Source: Thermomonas sp.
Lineage (GTDB): Bacteria; Pseudomonadota; Gammaproteobacteria; Xanthomonadales; Xanthomonadaceae
Direction of reading: 5' to 3'
Assembly (NCBI RefSeq): GCF_019104945.1
Contig: NZ_JAHRWW010000006.1
Coordinates: 1-45,562, forward strand
Length of the DNA stretch: 45,562 nt
Each line of letters opens with the position of its first letter. The first letter of the stretch is position 1. Of this stretch, positions 27,707 to 38,143 are shown piece by piece. The notes below the pieces were generated by a model. It did not search any database. It was not told the DNA's origin and worked only from the letters and a program-made list of their open reading frames with translations. The translations under genes were made by a program, and so were the position numbers.

Positions 27707-28270
27707 ATGTCCCTAATCAACACCCAAGTCCAGCCGTTTAAGGCCAATGCTTTCCATAACGGCCAGTTCATCGAAGTGACCGACGCCAGCCTGAAGGGCC
27801 ATTGGTCGGTACTGATCTTCATGCCCGCCGCCTTCACCTTCAACTGCCCCACTGAAATTGAAGACGCCGCCGAGCATTACGCCGAGTTCCAGAAGGCGGG
27901 TGCCGAGGTCTATATCGTCACCACCGACACCCATTTCAGCCACAAGGTGTGGCACGAAACCAGCCCGGCGGTGGGCAAGGCCAAGTTCCCGCTGATCGGC
28001 GACCCAACCCACCAGCTCACCAACGCCTTCGGCGTGCATATCCCGGAAGAAGGTTTGGCGCTGCGCGGCACCTTCGTGATCAACCCGGAAGGCGTGATCA
28101 AGACCATGGAAGTGCACGACAACGCGATTGCGCGTGACGTTGCCGAAACCGTGCGCAAGCTGCAAGCCGCCCAGTACGTGGCTAGCCACAGCGGCGAAGT
28201 GTGCCCGGCGAAGTGGAAGGAAGGCGCCAAGACCATCGCCCCGTCGCTGGACTTGGTCGGCAAGATCTAA
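27707..28270 (+). CDS. ahpC: Alkyl hydroperoxide reductase subunit C (2-Cys peroxiredoxin)
   Basis: AhpC reduces organic peroxides, H2O2 and peroxynitrite, and is regenerated by AhpF. The start is ATG 27707 with GGAG 7 nt upstream; 187 residues. The peroxidatic Cys47 is in FMPAAFTFNCPTE and the resolving Cys166 in SGEVCPAKW. The residue before the peroxidatic Cys is Asn where E. coli has Val. HFSHKVWHETSPAVGKAKFPLIGDPTH and the C-terminal tail are typical. It is separated from ahpF by 150 bp of structured spacer, so it may also be transcribed alone. Confidence 0.97.
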   Translation: MSLINTQVQPFKANAFHNGQFIEVTDASLKGHWSVLIFMPAAFTFNCPTEIEDAAEHYAEFQKAGAEVYIVTTDTHFSHKVWHETSPAVGKAKFPLIGDPTHQLTNAFGVHIPEEGLALRGTFVINPEGVIKTMEVHDNAIARDVAETVRKLQAAQYVASHSGEVCPAKWKEGAKTIAPSLDLVGKI

Positions 28271-28420
28271 GCGTTTCCTGCACCCTCTCCAGCGTTTGGA
28301 GAGGGTTGCATAAAGCCGGTGCACGCCGCCGTTTTTACGCAACCCTTTCTCGTCAAGACCCATCTGCCTTGCTGCGGACAGGTGTCTTGCAGCCTTAATT
28401 TTTGAATACCGGAGACAACC
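28271..28420 (+). promoter_or_regulatory. Structured ahpC-ahpF spacer with competing hairpins
   Basis: CCCTCTCC (28283-28290) pairs perfectly with GGAGAGGG (28298-28305). The same right arm plus TTGC (to 28309) can instead pair with GCAACCC..TCTC at 28339-28351, with 7+4 bp and a 2-nt bulge. A weaker GCTGC/GCAGC stem (28371-28393) precedes CTTAATTTTT. There is no U-run after the first stem. The spacer may hold an ahpF promoter, an mRNA-stability element that lowers ahpF relative to ahpC, or an attenuator; these are inferences. Confidence 0.4.
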
Positions 28421-29998
28421 ATGTTGGATGCCCCCCTGAAAACCCAGCTGTCTGCCTATTTGGAAAAACTGCAGCAACCCATCGAACTCATTGCCTCGCT
28501 GGATGATTCCGACACCGCGCGCGAACTCGACGAGCTGCTGGGCGAAATCGCCGCGCTGTCGCCAAAGATCAGCCGTAAAAACGGCGACTCCGCACGCAAG
28601 CCTTCATTCGAAATTCGCCGCGCCGGTAGCGATGTAGCGGTTGCATTTGCCGGAGTTCCGCTGGGGCACGAGTTCACATCCTTAGTGCTGGCCCTGCTGC
28701 ACGTGGGCGGCCACCCGATGAAGATCGACGAAGCGCTGGCCAACCATGTGCGCGCACTCGATGGCGACTTCCAATTTGAAACCTATATGTCGCTGCATTG
28801 CCAGAGCTGCCCGGACACCGTGCAAGCGCTGAATATGATGAGCGTACTGAACCCGCGCATTCGCCATATCGCCATCGACGGCGCGCTGTTCCAAGCCGAG
28901 GTGGAAGCCAAGCAGATCATGTCGGTGCCCACCGTGTATTTGAATGGTGCCGAGTTCGACGGCGGCCGCATGAGCGTAGAGCAGATTCTTGCCAAGCTCG
29001 ATACCGGCGCTGCGGCACGTGCAGCGGAAGCGCTCAAAGAGCGTGAGCCCTACGAGGTATTGATCGTTGGCGGTGGCCCGGCGGGCGCGGCGGCGGCGGT
29101 GTATGCCGCGCGCAAAGGCATCCGCACGGGGCTTGTGGCCGAGCGTTTTGGCGGCCAAGTACAAGACACGATGTCGATTGAGAATATGCCTTCCATTGAA
29201 TACACCGAAGGCCCGAAACTGGCTGCGGCAATGGAAGCACAGGTGCGCGGCTACGGCGTGGACATCATCACCAACCAACGCGCCAAGGCGCTGCACGGCG
29301 CGCCGCAAGCAGGTGGTTTCGCTGGCGTGGAATTAGAAAGCGGCGCAACACTGCAGGCCAAAACCGTGATCCTCGCCCCCGGCGCACGCTGGCGCACCAC
29401 CGGCGTACCCGGCGAGAACGAGCACCGCAACAAAGGCGTAGCCTTTTGCCCGCACTGTGACGGCCCACTGTTCAAGGGTAAGAAGGTGGCAGTGATTGGT
29501 GGCGGCAACTCCGGCGTGGAAGCCGCAATTGACCTTGCCGGCATCGTCGAGCATGTCACGGTATTGGAATTTGACAGCAAACTCCGCGCCGACGACGTAC
29601 TGCAGCGCAAGCTGCGCAGCCTGCCCAATGTCGATGTGCACGTGAACGCGCAAACCACCGAAATGGCGGGTGATGGTAACAAGCTCTCGGCCCTGCACTA
29701 CACCGACCGTGAAAGCGGCCAAGCGCACGCAGTGGACCTTGCCGGTGTGTTCGTGCAAATTGGCCTAATGCCCAATACCGAATGGCTGAAGGGCGCGATT
29801 GAGCTCACCCCACGCGGTGAAATCGTGATCGACGCACGCGGCCAAACCAGCCTACCCGGCGTATTTGCCGCAGGCGACGCCACCACCCAAGCGTATAAGC
29901 AGATCGTGATTTCGATGGGCGCAGGTTCTACCGCGGCACTTTCGGCCTTCGATCATCTAATCCGCCACTCGGCCCCCGCTGAAGCCAAAGCCGCATGA
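28421..29998 (+). CDS. ahpF: Alkyl hydroperoxide reductase subunit F
   Basis: AhpF is the NADH-dependent flavoprotein disulfide reductase that recycles AhpC. The tandem thioredoxin-fold N-terminal domain carries Cys127-Gln-Ser-Cys130. The FAD site is [19 protein letters not shown] (~residue 216). The second redox centre is Cys343-Pro-His-Cys346, followed by the NADH site [19 protein letters not shown]. The C-terminal FAD segment is [35 protein letters not shown]. Length 525 is standard. GGAG is 7 nt before the ATG. It overlaps oxyR by 4 bp. Confidence 0.97.
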   Translation: MLDAPLKTQLSAYLEKLQQPIELIASLDDSDTARELDELLGEIAALSPKISRKNGDSARKPSFEIRRAGSDVAVAFAGVPLGHEFTSLVLALLHVGGHPMKIDEALANHVRALDGDFQFETYMSLHCQSCPDTVQALNMMSVLNPRIRHIAIDGALFQAEVEAKQIMSVPTVYLNGAEFDGGRMSVEQILAKLDTGAAARAAEALKEREPYEVLIVGGGPAGAAAAVYAARKGIRTGLVAERFGGQVQDTMSIENMPSIEYTEGPKLAAAMEAQVRGYGVDIITNQRAKALHGAPQAGGFAGVELESGATLQAKTVILAPGARWRTTGVPGENEHRNKGVAFCPHCDGPLFKGKKVAVIGGGNSGVEAAIDLAGIVEHVTVLEFDSKLRADDVLQRKLRSLPNVDVHVNAQTTEMAGDGNKLSALHYTDRESGQAHAVDLAGVFVQIGLMPNTEWLKGAIELTPRGEIVIDARGQTSLPGVFAAGDATTQAYKQIVISMGAGSTAALSAFDHLIRHSAPAEAKAA

Positions 29999-30906
29999 AC
30001 CTGCGCGACCTGAAATACCTCGTCACCCTTGCCGATCTGCGTCACTTCGGCAAGGCCGCCGAGGCCTGTTTCGTCAGCCAGCCCACGCTCTCCACCCAGA
30101 TCATGAAACTGGAGGAAGAGCTGGGCGTTGCGCTGTTTGAGCGTGCGCCGCGCAAAGTAATGCTCACAGCAGCGGGACAAGACGTGGTGCAGCGCGCACG
30201 GCGCATCGTGGCCGAAGTGGACGAGCTAAAAGAAGCCGCACGCCGCAGCCAAGACCCCGCCTCTGGCACGCTGCGTCTGGGCGCATTCCCCACACTTGCG
30301 CCGTATCTATTGCCACACGTTGTACCGCAGCTGCGCGAGCAATTTCCCAAGCTCGAACTTTTGTTGGTGGAAGAAAAAAGCGACGTGCTGCTGCAACGTT
30401 TGCGCGAAGGCAAAATCGACGCCGCCTTGCTGGCACTTCCCGTTCACGACGAGCAACTGCACGCCGAGCTGCTCTTTGAAGAACCCTTCCTGCTCGCTGC
30501 GCCCAGCCAGCACCCGCTGGCGCACCAGCCGCATTTGAGCACGCGCGATCTCAGCGATGAAACCTTGCTGCTGCTAGAAGACGGCCATTGCCTGCGTGAC
30601 CAAGCACTCGACGTGTGCCGTTTGTCCGGCGCACAGGAAAAATCCGGTTTCCGCGCCACCAGTTTGGAAACCCTGCGACAAATGGTGGCCGCAGGCGTGG
30701 GCGTCACCTTGCTCCCGCAGCTGGCAGTGCACCCATCCATCCCGCAGCCCACAGGTGTACAGCTGGTGACCTTCGCCGCCCCCACACCCAGCCGCAAGAT
30801 CGCTTTGGTCTGGCGCAAATCCTCGGCGATGAACGCCTTTCTCAAGCAGCTGGCCGATACCATCAGCACACAAGCGCAGGCACAATTGGAGTCTGCCGCC
30901 GCCTAG
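29995..30906 (+). CDS. oxyR: Hydrogen-peroxide-responsive LysR-type regulator OxyR
   Basis: OxyR activates peroxide-defence genes when two cysteines form a disulfide. The N-terminal winged HTH starts [36 protein letters not shown]. The redox cysteines are Cys199 and Cys208 in [12 protein letters not shown], with the same numbering and spacing as in E. coli. Length is 303. It is translationally coupled to ahpF, so activation of ahpF would raise OxyR, the arrangement known from Xanthomonas. Confidence 0.97.
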   Translation: MNLRDLKYLVTLADLRHFGKAAEACFVSQPTLSTQIMKLEEELGVALFERAPRKVMLTAAGQDVVQRARRIVAEVDELKEAARRSQDPASGTLRLGAFPTLAPYLLPHVVPQLREQFPKLELLLVEEKSDVLLQRLREGKIDAALLALPVHDEQLHAELLFEEPFLLAAPSQHPLAHQPHLSTRDLSDETLLLLEDGHCLRDQALDVCRLSGAQEKSGFRATSLETLRQMVAAGVGVTLLPQLAVHPSIPQPTGVQLVTFAAPTPSRKIALVWRKSSAMNAFLKQLADTISTQAQAQLESAAA

Positions 30907-30914
30907 AGTTCGCC

Positions 30915-31562
30915 ATGCCCAGCCGCAGCACGCTTATGCTCATTATCGTTGCCTGCTTAGCTCTGGCATGGTGGCTGGCGCATCCGCCCGGTGCAAATAT
31001 TTCGCCAGAAACCCGTGCACTGCTGGCGAACGCCGCCTGCCCGCTACCGCCGCGGGTATCCCGCGGCGAGGTTCCACTTCAAACCCAAGCGCCCGCATCG
31101 CTCAATCTGCCGTCGATAGACGGTGCCAAGCTCACGCCACTTGCAGGCTTTAGCGTGGACGCACGCGTTCTGCGCCGAGAAAATTATTACGCCGACGCAG
31201 GGGCTAAGTTTTCCCCCGTCGATCTTGCCCTTGGCTGGGGCCGCATGCGCGAAGACGCAGTATTAGACAAACTCAGCATTACCCAAGGCGGGCGGTTTTT
31301 CTATTACCGCTGGCAACACACACCCCCTATCCCTGTTGATGAAATCGTGCGCAGCGCCAGCAATATGCACATCATTCCGGCCACACCGGATGTTGCGCGT
31401 GCACTTGATTCGGTAAAGTCCGGCGACCGTGTGCTCATCGACGGCTGGCTGGTGCGTATCGACCGCGACAACGGCTGGCACTGGGTTAGCTCACTCTCGC
31501 GCACCGATAGCGGCGACGGCGCCTGCGAGCTGATTTATACCTGCGCGATTACCCGCGAATAG
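30915..31562 (+). CDS. OrfX-type exported protein of the ahpF-oxyR operon
   Basis: 215 residues from ATG 30915, 8 bp after oxyR. An N-terminal hydrophobic helix LMLIIVACLALAWWLA could be a signal anchor or uncleaved signal. The rest is soluble and extracytoplasmic: FSVDARVLRRENYYADAGAKFSPVDLALGWGRM, FFYYRWQHTPPIPVDEIVRSASNMHIIPAT and VKSGDRVLIDGWLVRIDRDNGWHWVSSLSR, ending in a Cys pair ACELIYTC. It corresponds by position to orfX of the Xanthomonas ahpF-oxyR-orfX operon. The function is not established. Its stop abuts the stop of the convergent gene. Confidence 0.85.
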   Translation: MPSRSTLMLIIVACLALAWWLAHPPGANISPETRALLANAACPLPPRVSRGEVPLQTQAPASLNLPSIDGAKLTPLAGFSVDARVLRRENYYADAGAKFSPVDLALGWGRMREDAVLDKLSITQGGRFFYYRWQHTPPIPVDEIVRSASNMHIIPATPDVARALDSVKSGDRVLIDGWLVRIDRDNGWHWVSSLSRTDSGDGACELIYTCAITRE

Positions 31563-32480
31563 TTACGCTTCCTGCGCCACGCGCTCTTGTCGTGTGCGCA
31601 TCCCGGCCACAAAAATACCGGCCAGACTCACCGCCAACCCCAGCCACTGGCGTGGTGGAATTTGAATCTGCAGCACCAGCACATCCAGCAGGTAGGCCAC
31701 GATGGGCTGAGCCAGCAGCAGCAAGCCGGTGAGTGCGACGGGGAGCACCACCATCGAACGCGAGATCAGCACCCAGCTTAGGCAGTGCCCAAACGCGGCC
31801 AGCGCCAGCAAGATCCCCCACGCATGCAACGACGGCGGGGTAAACACTTCACCTTCTGCCCAGCCCAAAAGCCCAAGGCCTAACGCACTACCAAATGCGG
31901 CAAAACACAGCACCTGCTCCACTGGCACCCGTGCGCGCCCCTCTCCAGCCAAGGCCTGGGAGCGTTTAATCCCCACGTTATAAGTGGCGTACATCAGGCC
32001 TGCTGCCAGCCCTAGCCACACGCCCCAACGATACTGCTTCGGCAACCCGCCCCAGTCTTCACCCAGCAGCAGCCACAACCCCAGAAAGGCCAACAGCACG
32101 CCGAGCAAAAAGCGCCCACTCAAGCGTTCACCAAACAACAAAACGCCTGCAATCGCCATAAAGAACACCTGCGCGTTGGCCAACAGGGTGGATAGCCCCG
32201 GGCCAACTAATAGAATGCTTTTGTGCCACATCCATAAATCCACCGAGAACGCGGCCATGGGCACCAGCAACCACAGCCATGTCTTGCCGGAAAAGCGCTG
32301 CCAACCGTGGCGTACACTCACCAGCACGGCGAGCATCAACCCCGCAAGCAACATTCGCCAAAACGCCACAGCGGTTGGCGGCATCTCGGCCATGCGCACC
32401 ATGAGTCCGTTGCTGCCGATGATTGCCGCCCCGGCCAACAGCTCTAGGCTGGCGGCCTTTTGCGTAGGTGCGTGGCTCAT
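31563..32480 (-). CDS. EamA/DMT-family transporter
   Basis: 305 residues with about ten hydrophobic helices in two EamA repeats, as in drug/metabolite exporters. Repeat 1 begins LLAGAAIIGSNGLMVRMAEMPPTAVAFWRMLLAGLMLAVLV and contains LLVGPGLSTLLANAQVFFMAIAGVLLFGERLS. Repeat 2 ends SRSMVVLPVALTGLLLLAQPIVAYLLDVLVL. The substrate cannot be predicted. It overlaps the upstream DUF2007 gene by 4 bp. Confidence 0.92.
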   Translation of the reverse strand: MSHAPTQKAASLELLAGAAIIGSNGLMVRMAEMPPTAVAFWRMLLAGLMLAVLVSVRHGWQRFSGKTWLWLLVPMAAFSVDLWMWHKSILLVGPGLSTLLANAQVFFMAIAGVLLFGERLSGRFLLGVLLAFLGLWLLLGEDWGGLPKQYRWGVWLGLAAGLMYATYNVGIKRSQALAGEGRARVPVEQVLCFAAFGSALGLGLLGWAEGEVFTPPSLHAWGILLALAAFGHCLSWVLISRSMVVLPVALTGLLLLAQPIVAYLLDVLVLQIQIPPRQWLGLAVSLAGIFVAGMRTRQERVAQEA

Positions 32481-32746
32481 ACCGGCTGCGCGCCCGAAAT
32501 ATCATCCCCGTATGTCTCGGACGCGGCTTCATCCGCGCCACCGAGATGCAGTGCTTCTACAATTTCACGCGCCTGCGGCCATGCAAGATCCGGCACCATC
32601 ACCCCTACTAGGCCAAATATGCCCAATTCTCCAATGCCGCCAGTCAGTGCCTCGCCACGCACAAAGGCCGGAATACCTGCAGCCTCGAGCGCCTGCTTCA
32701 CCAAATGCGCATCGATCAAATTTTGGGCGTCGTACACGTTGCGCAT
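32477..32746 (-). CDS. DUF2007 (putative signal-transducing) small protein
   Basis: 89 residues. MRNVYDAQNLIDAHLVKQALEAAGIPAFVRGEALTGGIGELGIFGLVGVMVPDLAWPQAREIVEAL is a GlnB-like DUF2007 fold in which the opening describes acquisition of ligand by a short-lived beta-alpha-beta unit. The C-terminal 20 residues are acidic and probably disordered. AGGAG lies 5 nt before the ATG. It is the first gene of a two-gene unit with the transporter. Confidence 0.85.
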   Translation of the reverse strand: MRNVYDAQNLIDAHLVKQALEAAGIPAFVRGEALTGGIGELGIFGLVGVMVPDLAWPQAREIVEALHLGGADEAASETYGDDISGAQPV

Positions 32747-32857
32747 AGGCTCTCCTAGCAGGCTAGGTTAACAGCCCGCCCGCTGCGTATCGTGAACTTC
32801 AGCAACCAAAGGGTGAAGCGTCTAAACTATAAGGCTATCCAAGAACCGCTTGTTACC

Positions 32858-34600
<1,743 letters not shown>

Positions 34601-34603
34601 ACC

Positions 34604-35173
34604 ATGCCAATGCCCCTGCCCGCCCAGTTACATATCACGCTGCCGATTTGGGTATTAGAGCTCGACGTCAGCGGCCGTGATTTCTCCACCGACGCGGCCA
34701 AAGTAGCGTTTGCTGTTGAGCTGTCTAAACACAATGTCGAACGCAAAAGTGGTGGCCCGTTTGGTGCCGCCGTGTTCAGCGCACAGCACCAACTGATCGC
34801 TGTGGGCGTAAACCGCGTGGTGCGGCAAAGCTGTTCGCTGGCGCACGCCGAAACCATGGCCTATATGCTGGCGCAGCAGCGCCTGCAGCAATTCCGCCTC
34901 AACGAACTCGGCGGCCCGGTGACCCTAGCCACCTCGGCCCAACCTTGCTGCCAATGCTATGGCGCCACCATGTGGGCCGGAATTGACCGCTTACTGATCG
35001 GCGCGCGCAGCGAAGACGTAGAAGCACTCACCCCGTTCGACGAAGGCCCCCTGCCTGCCGACTGGGTGGGTGAACTCAATAAGCGCGGCATTGAAGTGGT
35101 GCGCGATGTTGAACGCGACGCCGCCTGCGCCGTGCTCAAAGCCTATGGCGAACTCGGCGGGCCAAATTATTAA
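34604..35173 (+). CDS. Nucleoside/cytidine deaminase-like protein
   Basis: 189 residues with the zinc-dependent deaminase signature. The zinc ligand and catalytic Glu are in His81-Ala-Glu83, and the other zinc ligands are Cys115 and Cys118 in PCCQC. A GGPFGAAVFS segment (residues 50-59) is typical of guanine/tRNA-adenosine-type deaminases. The substrate is uncertain. AAGG lies 8 nt before ATG 34604. It follows glnS by 3 bp and overlaps rlmM by 29 bp. Confidence 0.9.
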   Translation: MPMPLPAQLHITLPIWVLELDVSGRDFSTDAAKVAFAVELSKHNVERKSGGPFGAAVFSAQHQLIAVGVNRVVRQSCSLAHAETMAYMLAQQRLQQFRLNELGGPVTLATSAQPCCQCYGATMWAGIDRLLIGARSEDVEALTPFDEGPLPADWVGELNKRGIEVVRDVERDAACAVLKAYGELGGPNY

Positions 35174-36221
35174 CGGCCTGCTTGCTTACTGCCGCCAAGG
35201 CTTTGAACCCGAGCTCGCGGGCGAACTCACCGACCGCGCCGCGCAAGCTGGGTTTGCGGGCTATGCGCGCACTGAGCGCGACAGCGGCTATGTCACCTTT
35301 ATCTGCGACGACGCCGATGCACTGAGCCGTGCCATCCCGTTTTCGCACCTGATCTTTGCGCGGCAAAAACTACGCCTGCTTGCCGAACTGCGAGGTCTGA
35401 ACCCCAGCGACCGCATCGCGCCCATGCTCGAAGCGCTACAAGGCCAGCCGCGCTTCGGTGAACTGGTGATGGAATACCCCGATAGCGATGCGGGTAAACC
35501 ACTGGCCGGGCTGGCGCGCAGTCTCGGCAACGCGTTGCGCCCGGCACTACGCAAAGCCAATCTGTTGACATCGCAAGACAGCACGCGCTTCCCGCGCCTG
35601 CACGTTTTTTTGGTAGAAGGTGACCACGCTTTTCTGGCCAGCAGCCACCCCGCCGACAGCGCGCCGTGGCCGCTGGGTATTCCACGCTTAAAAATGCACA
35701 AAGACGCGCCCTCACGTTCGGCGCTCAAGCTGGAAGAAGCGCTGCTTGTTCTGCTGAGCAATGACGAGCGGCAAAACCTCCTCAAAGAAGGCATGGTGGC
35801 CGCCGACCTCGGCGCTGCACCCGGCGGCTGGACATGGGTGCTCACCCGCAACCGCCTACGCGTGACCTCGGTGGATAACGGCCCCTTGCGTCAGCATGTT
35901 TTAGATACCGGAATGGTCACGCACCTGCGCGCCGATGGTTTTGCATGGCAGCCTCCGCATCCGCTGGATTGGATGGTCTGCGACATGGTGGAACAGCCGC
36001 GCCGCGTGGCCGAACGCATGGCCAGCTGGCTGCGCGAGGGCTGGTGTCGCCATGCGATCTTCAATCTCAAGCTACCGATGAAAAAACGCTGGCAGGAAAC
36101 CCAGCTTTGCCTGGACCTGTTCGCGCAGCAGGCGGACAAGCCGCTGACCATCCGCGCCAAGCAGCTCTACCATGACCGCGAAGAAATCACCGTGTTCATT
36201 ACCCCACTTAAAGCACCATAA
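35145..36221 (+). CDS. rlmM: 23S rRNA 2'-O-ribose C2498 methyltransferase RlmM
   Basis: RlmM methylates C2498 of 23S rRNA. ATG 35145 gives 358 residues beginning just before the conserved LLAYCRQGFEPELAGELTDRA. The N-terminal THUMP-like domain is followed by a Rossmann methyltransferase with the SAM loop MVAADLGAAPGGWTWVLTRN. The Asp in WMVCDMVEQPRRVAERMASWL and Lys in FNLKLPMKKRW complete the catalytic K-D-K-type set. It starts inside the deaminase gene in another frame. Confidence 0.94.
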   Translation: MANSAGQIINGLLAYCRQGFEPELAGELTDRAAQAGFAGYARTERDSGYVTFICDDADALSRAIPFSHLIFARQKLRLLAELRGLNPSDRIAPMLEALQGQPRFGELVMEYPDSDAGKPLAGLARSLGNALRPALRKANLLTSQDSTRFPRLHVFLVEGDHAFLASSHPADSAPWPLGIPRLKMHKDAPSRSALKLEEALLVLLSNDERQNLLKEGMVAADLGAAPGGWTWVLTRNRLRVTSVDNGPLRQHVLDTGMVTHLRADGFAWQPPHPLDWMVCDMVEQPRRVAERMASWLREGWCRHAIFNLKLPMKKRWQETQLCLDLFAQQADKPLTIRAKQLYHDREEITVFITPLKAP

Positions 36222-36245
36222 GGGTAGGCGTCACCAAACTCAGCA

Positions 36246-38135
36246 TTATTGATCGAGCACCACCGGCAGCGGGCAATGCAGCACCGCACAAATCGTGCGC
36301 AGCAATTCACTTTCTTCCACACTCACCGCCCCGTCGCTACTCACCGCCTCGGCCACCGCTTCCACCACAATCTGCTTCGCCAGTGGATCCAGTGCGTCGA
36401 GTGCTTCCCACACGTGCTCCAACGCCAGCACGCCTGCTGCAGGCGGCGCGTATGGCCAGTGGTCCTGCTGCAATACACGGCCAATGCCTGCAAGATAGGC
36501 GCGCTGCGCGGCCTTCTCATTGCTATTGCCATGCTGCGCTACCACCGCGAGCAAGGTGACTATTTCCTGCCGCACACCGCCCAGCTTGCGCCGCCCAAAG
36601 CGGGCATAGCGCGAAGGATCCAAGGCTTCGCGCACTTGTACGGTCAGCAGCTTGCTGAAGCAGTATTCAAATAACGAGACATCACCATCGGCATGCATCA
36701 TTTGCTGCGTCAACTGGATAAATGCCTCCAGCTGCGGGCGCGGCCGCTGCCGCAACACGGGGAAGGCAAGCGATGCCAGTGGCAGGCGCAGCCCTGGGTG
36801 CAGGTCGGCGGTCAGCTGCTGATGGATGCGTAATGCGTGATCGGCGACACCTTCCCCCAGTGCGGCTAACATCATCGCCTGCTGCGCTTCCTGCAGAGCG
36901 TCATCTTCCCCTAGCAACAGCGCAAGCAGCAGCGGCGTCACCGTCTCGCGGTTGCGCGCAAGATCGCGTAGCGCATCTGGCATAGCCACAAGAATGGCAT
37001 CGGCGCGTCGGTAGTCATCCTGCGCCGGCATGCCCACCTGCACAGACACTTTGTTTGCGCGCAGCTGCACGCGCTGCGTCGCGCTGGGCAGCGGCGCTGT
37101 ACTTGCATCCGTTAGCCCAAGCGCCACATCCTCTTGCATGCCATCGGGCGGCTGGGCTAACCACTGCGCGGAAAGACGCTGCAGCTGCTCGCTGCGAAAC
37201 CCCGGCTCCAAGGCTTGAATGCGCTCGAGCAGCGGCGGATGGGTGGCAAACAACTTAGAAAACCCGATGCCATCGCCAAACAACATATGGCTGACTTCTT
37301 CGGCATCGCCGCGGTCATTCAACTGCGCCCCTTCTTCCACACCCGCAATTTTCTTTAACGCTCCGGCAAGCCCTGCCGTTTGCCGGGTGAACTGCACCGC
37401 GCTGGCATCGGCCAAACGCTCGCGTGAGCGGCTAACACCTGCTTTGATGATGCGTCCGAAGAACAGCCCCACATAGCCCAGCAACATAGCAAACAGCGCC
37501 ACCAGCAACAGCACGCCAGCGCCTTTGCCGTCGCGGCTGCGGCCAAAGCGCCCATATTCAAATACCTTCCGGCCGATCAACCCAATCATCAAAACACCGA
37601 ACAGCACGCCAATCAGGCGAATGTTCAGACGCGTGTCACCGTTGAGAATATGGCTGAACTCGTGCGCGATCACGCCTTGTAGCTCATCGCGGTTCAACCG
37701 ATCCAACGCACCGCGCGTCACCGCTACCGCCGCATCCGAAGGCGTGAAGCCTGCGGCAAACGCATTGATCCCCGCCTCATTTTCCATCACAAAAAGTTTG
37801 GGTACCGGCACGCCAGAGGCAATCGCCATTTCTTCTGCGATATTGCGCAGCCGCCGCAACGAAGCATCTGTTGTGTCCGCGGGCACAAACGTTCCGCCCA
37901 TCTGCCGCGCCACGACCTCCCCGCCCCCAGCAAGGCTGGCAATGCGATACAGCGAGCCAAACACGATCAGCACCAGCGTCACGCCGCAGGTCAGGGCCAG
38001 CGCGCGCCACGTTGGCACCACTAGCCACGTCGCATAGCCGATCACCGCCACAATACACAGCACGGCCAGTATCAATAACAGTACGAGCCGCACCGAGGTG
38101 CGCCGTGCTGCAGCCTGATGTTCGAAGAAATTCAT
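36246..38135 (-). CDS. M48-family (HtpX-like) membrane metalloprotease with C-terminal extension
   Basis: 629 residues. Two N-terminal membrane helices (LVLLLILAVLCIVAVIGYATWLV and ALALTCGVTLVLIVFGSLY) precede the protease domain. The zinc motif HEFSH is at 158-162 and ENEAGINAFAAGFTPSDAAVAVT is typical of HtpX/Ste24p proteins. Another pair of helices lies at ~205-235. The C-terminal ~350 residues are absent from HtpX. They end in a TerB-like segment, SSDGAVSVEESELLRTICAVLHCPLP, with a second DGDVS motif near 500. It follows lemA by 8 bp; LemA-M48 pairs are common. A role in membrane-protein quality control is inferred. Confidence 0.9.
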   Translation of the reverse strand: MNFFEHQAAARRTSVRLVLLLILAVLCIVAVIGYATWLVVPTWRALALTCGVTLVLIVFGSLYRIASLAGGGEVVARQMGGTFVPADTTDASLRRLRNIAEEMAIASGVPVPKLFVMENEAGINAFAAGFTPSDAAVAVTRGALDRLNRDELQGVIAHEFSHILNGDTRLNIRLIGVLFGVLMIGLIGRKVFEYGRFGRSRDGKGAGVLLLVALFAMLLGYVGLFFGRIIKAGVSRSRERLADASAVQFTRQTAGLAGALKKIAGVEEGAQLNDRGDAEEVSHMLFGDGIGFSKLFATHPPLLERIQALEPGFRSEQLQRLSAQWLAQPPDGMQEDVALGLTDASTAPLPSATQRVQLRANKVSVQVGMPAQDDYRRADAILVAMPDALRDLARNRETVTPLLLALLLGEDDALQEAQQAMMLAALGEGVADHALRIHQQLTADLHPGLRLPLASLAFPVLRQRPRPQLEAFIQLTQQMMHADGDVSLFEYCFSKLLTVQVREALDPSRYARFGRRKLGGVRQEIVTLLAVVAQHGNSNEKAAQRAYLAGIGRVLQQDHWPYAPPAAGVLALEHVWEALDALDPLAKQIVVEAVAEAVSSDGAVSVEESELLRTICAVLHCPLPVVLDQ

Positions 38136-38143
38136 GCGTTAGC

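Noticed and set aside
28283-28305. Classical Rho-independent terminator of ahpC
   Set aside because: The 8-bp stem is good but is followed by TTGCATAA, not a T-run, so I list it as regulatory structure.
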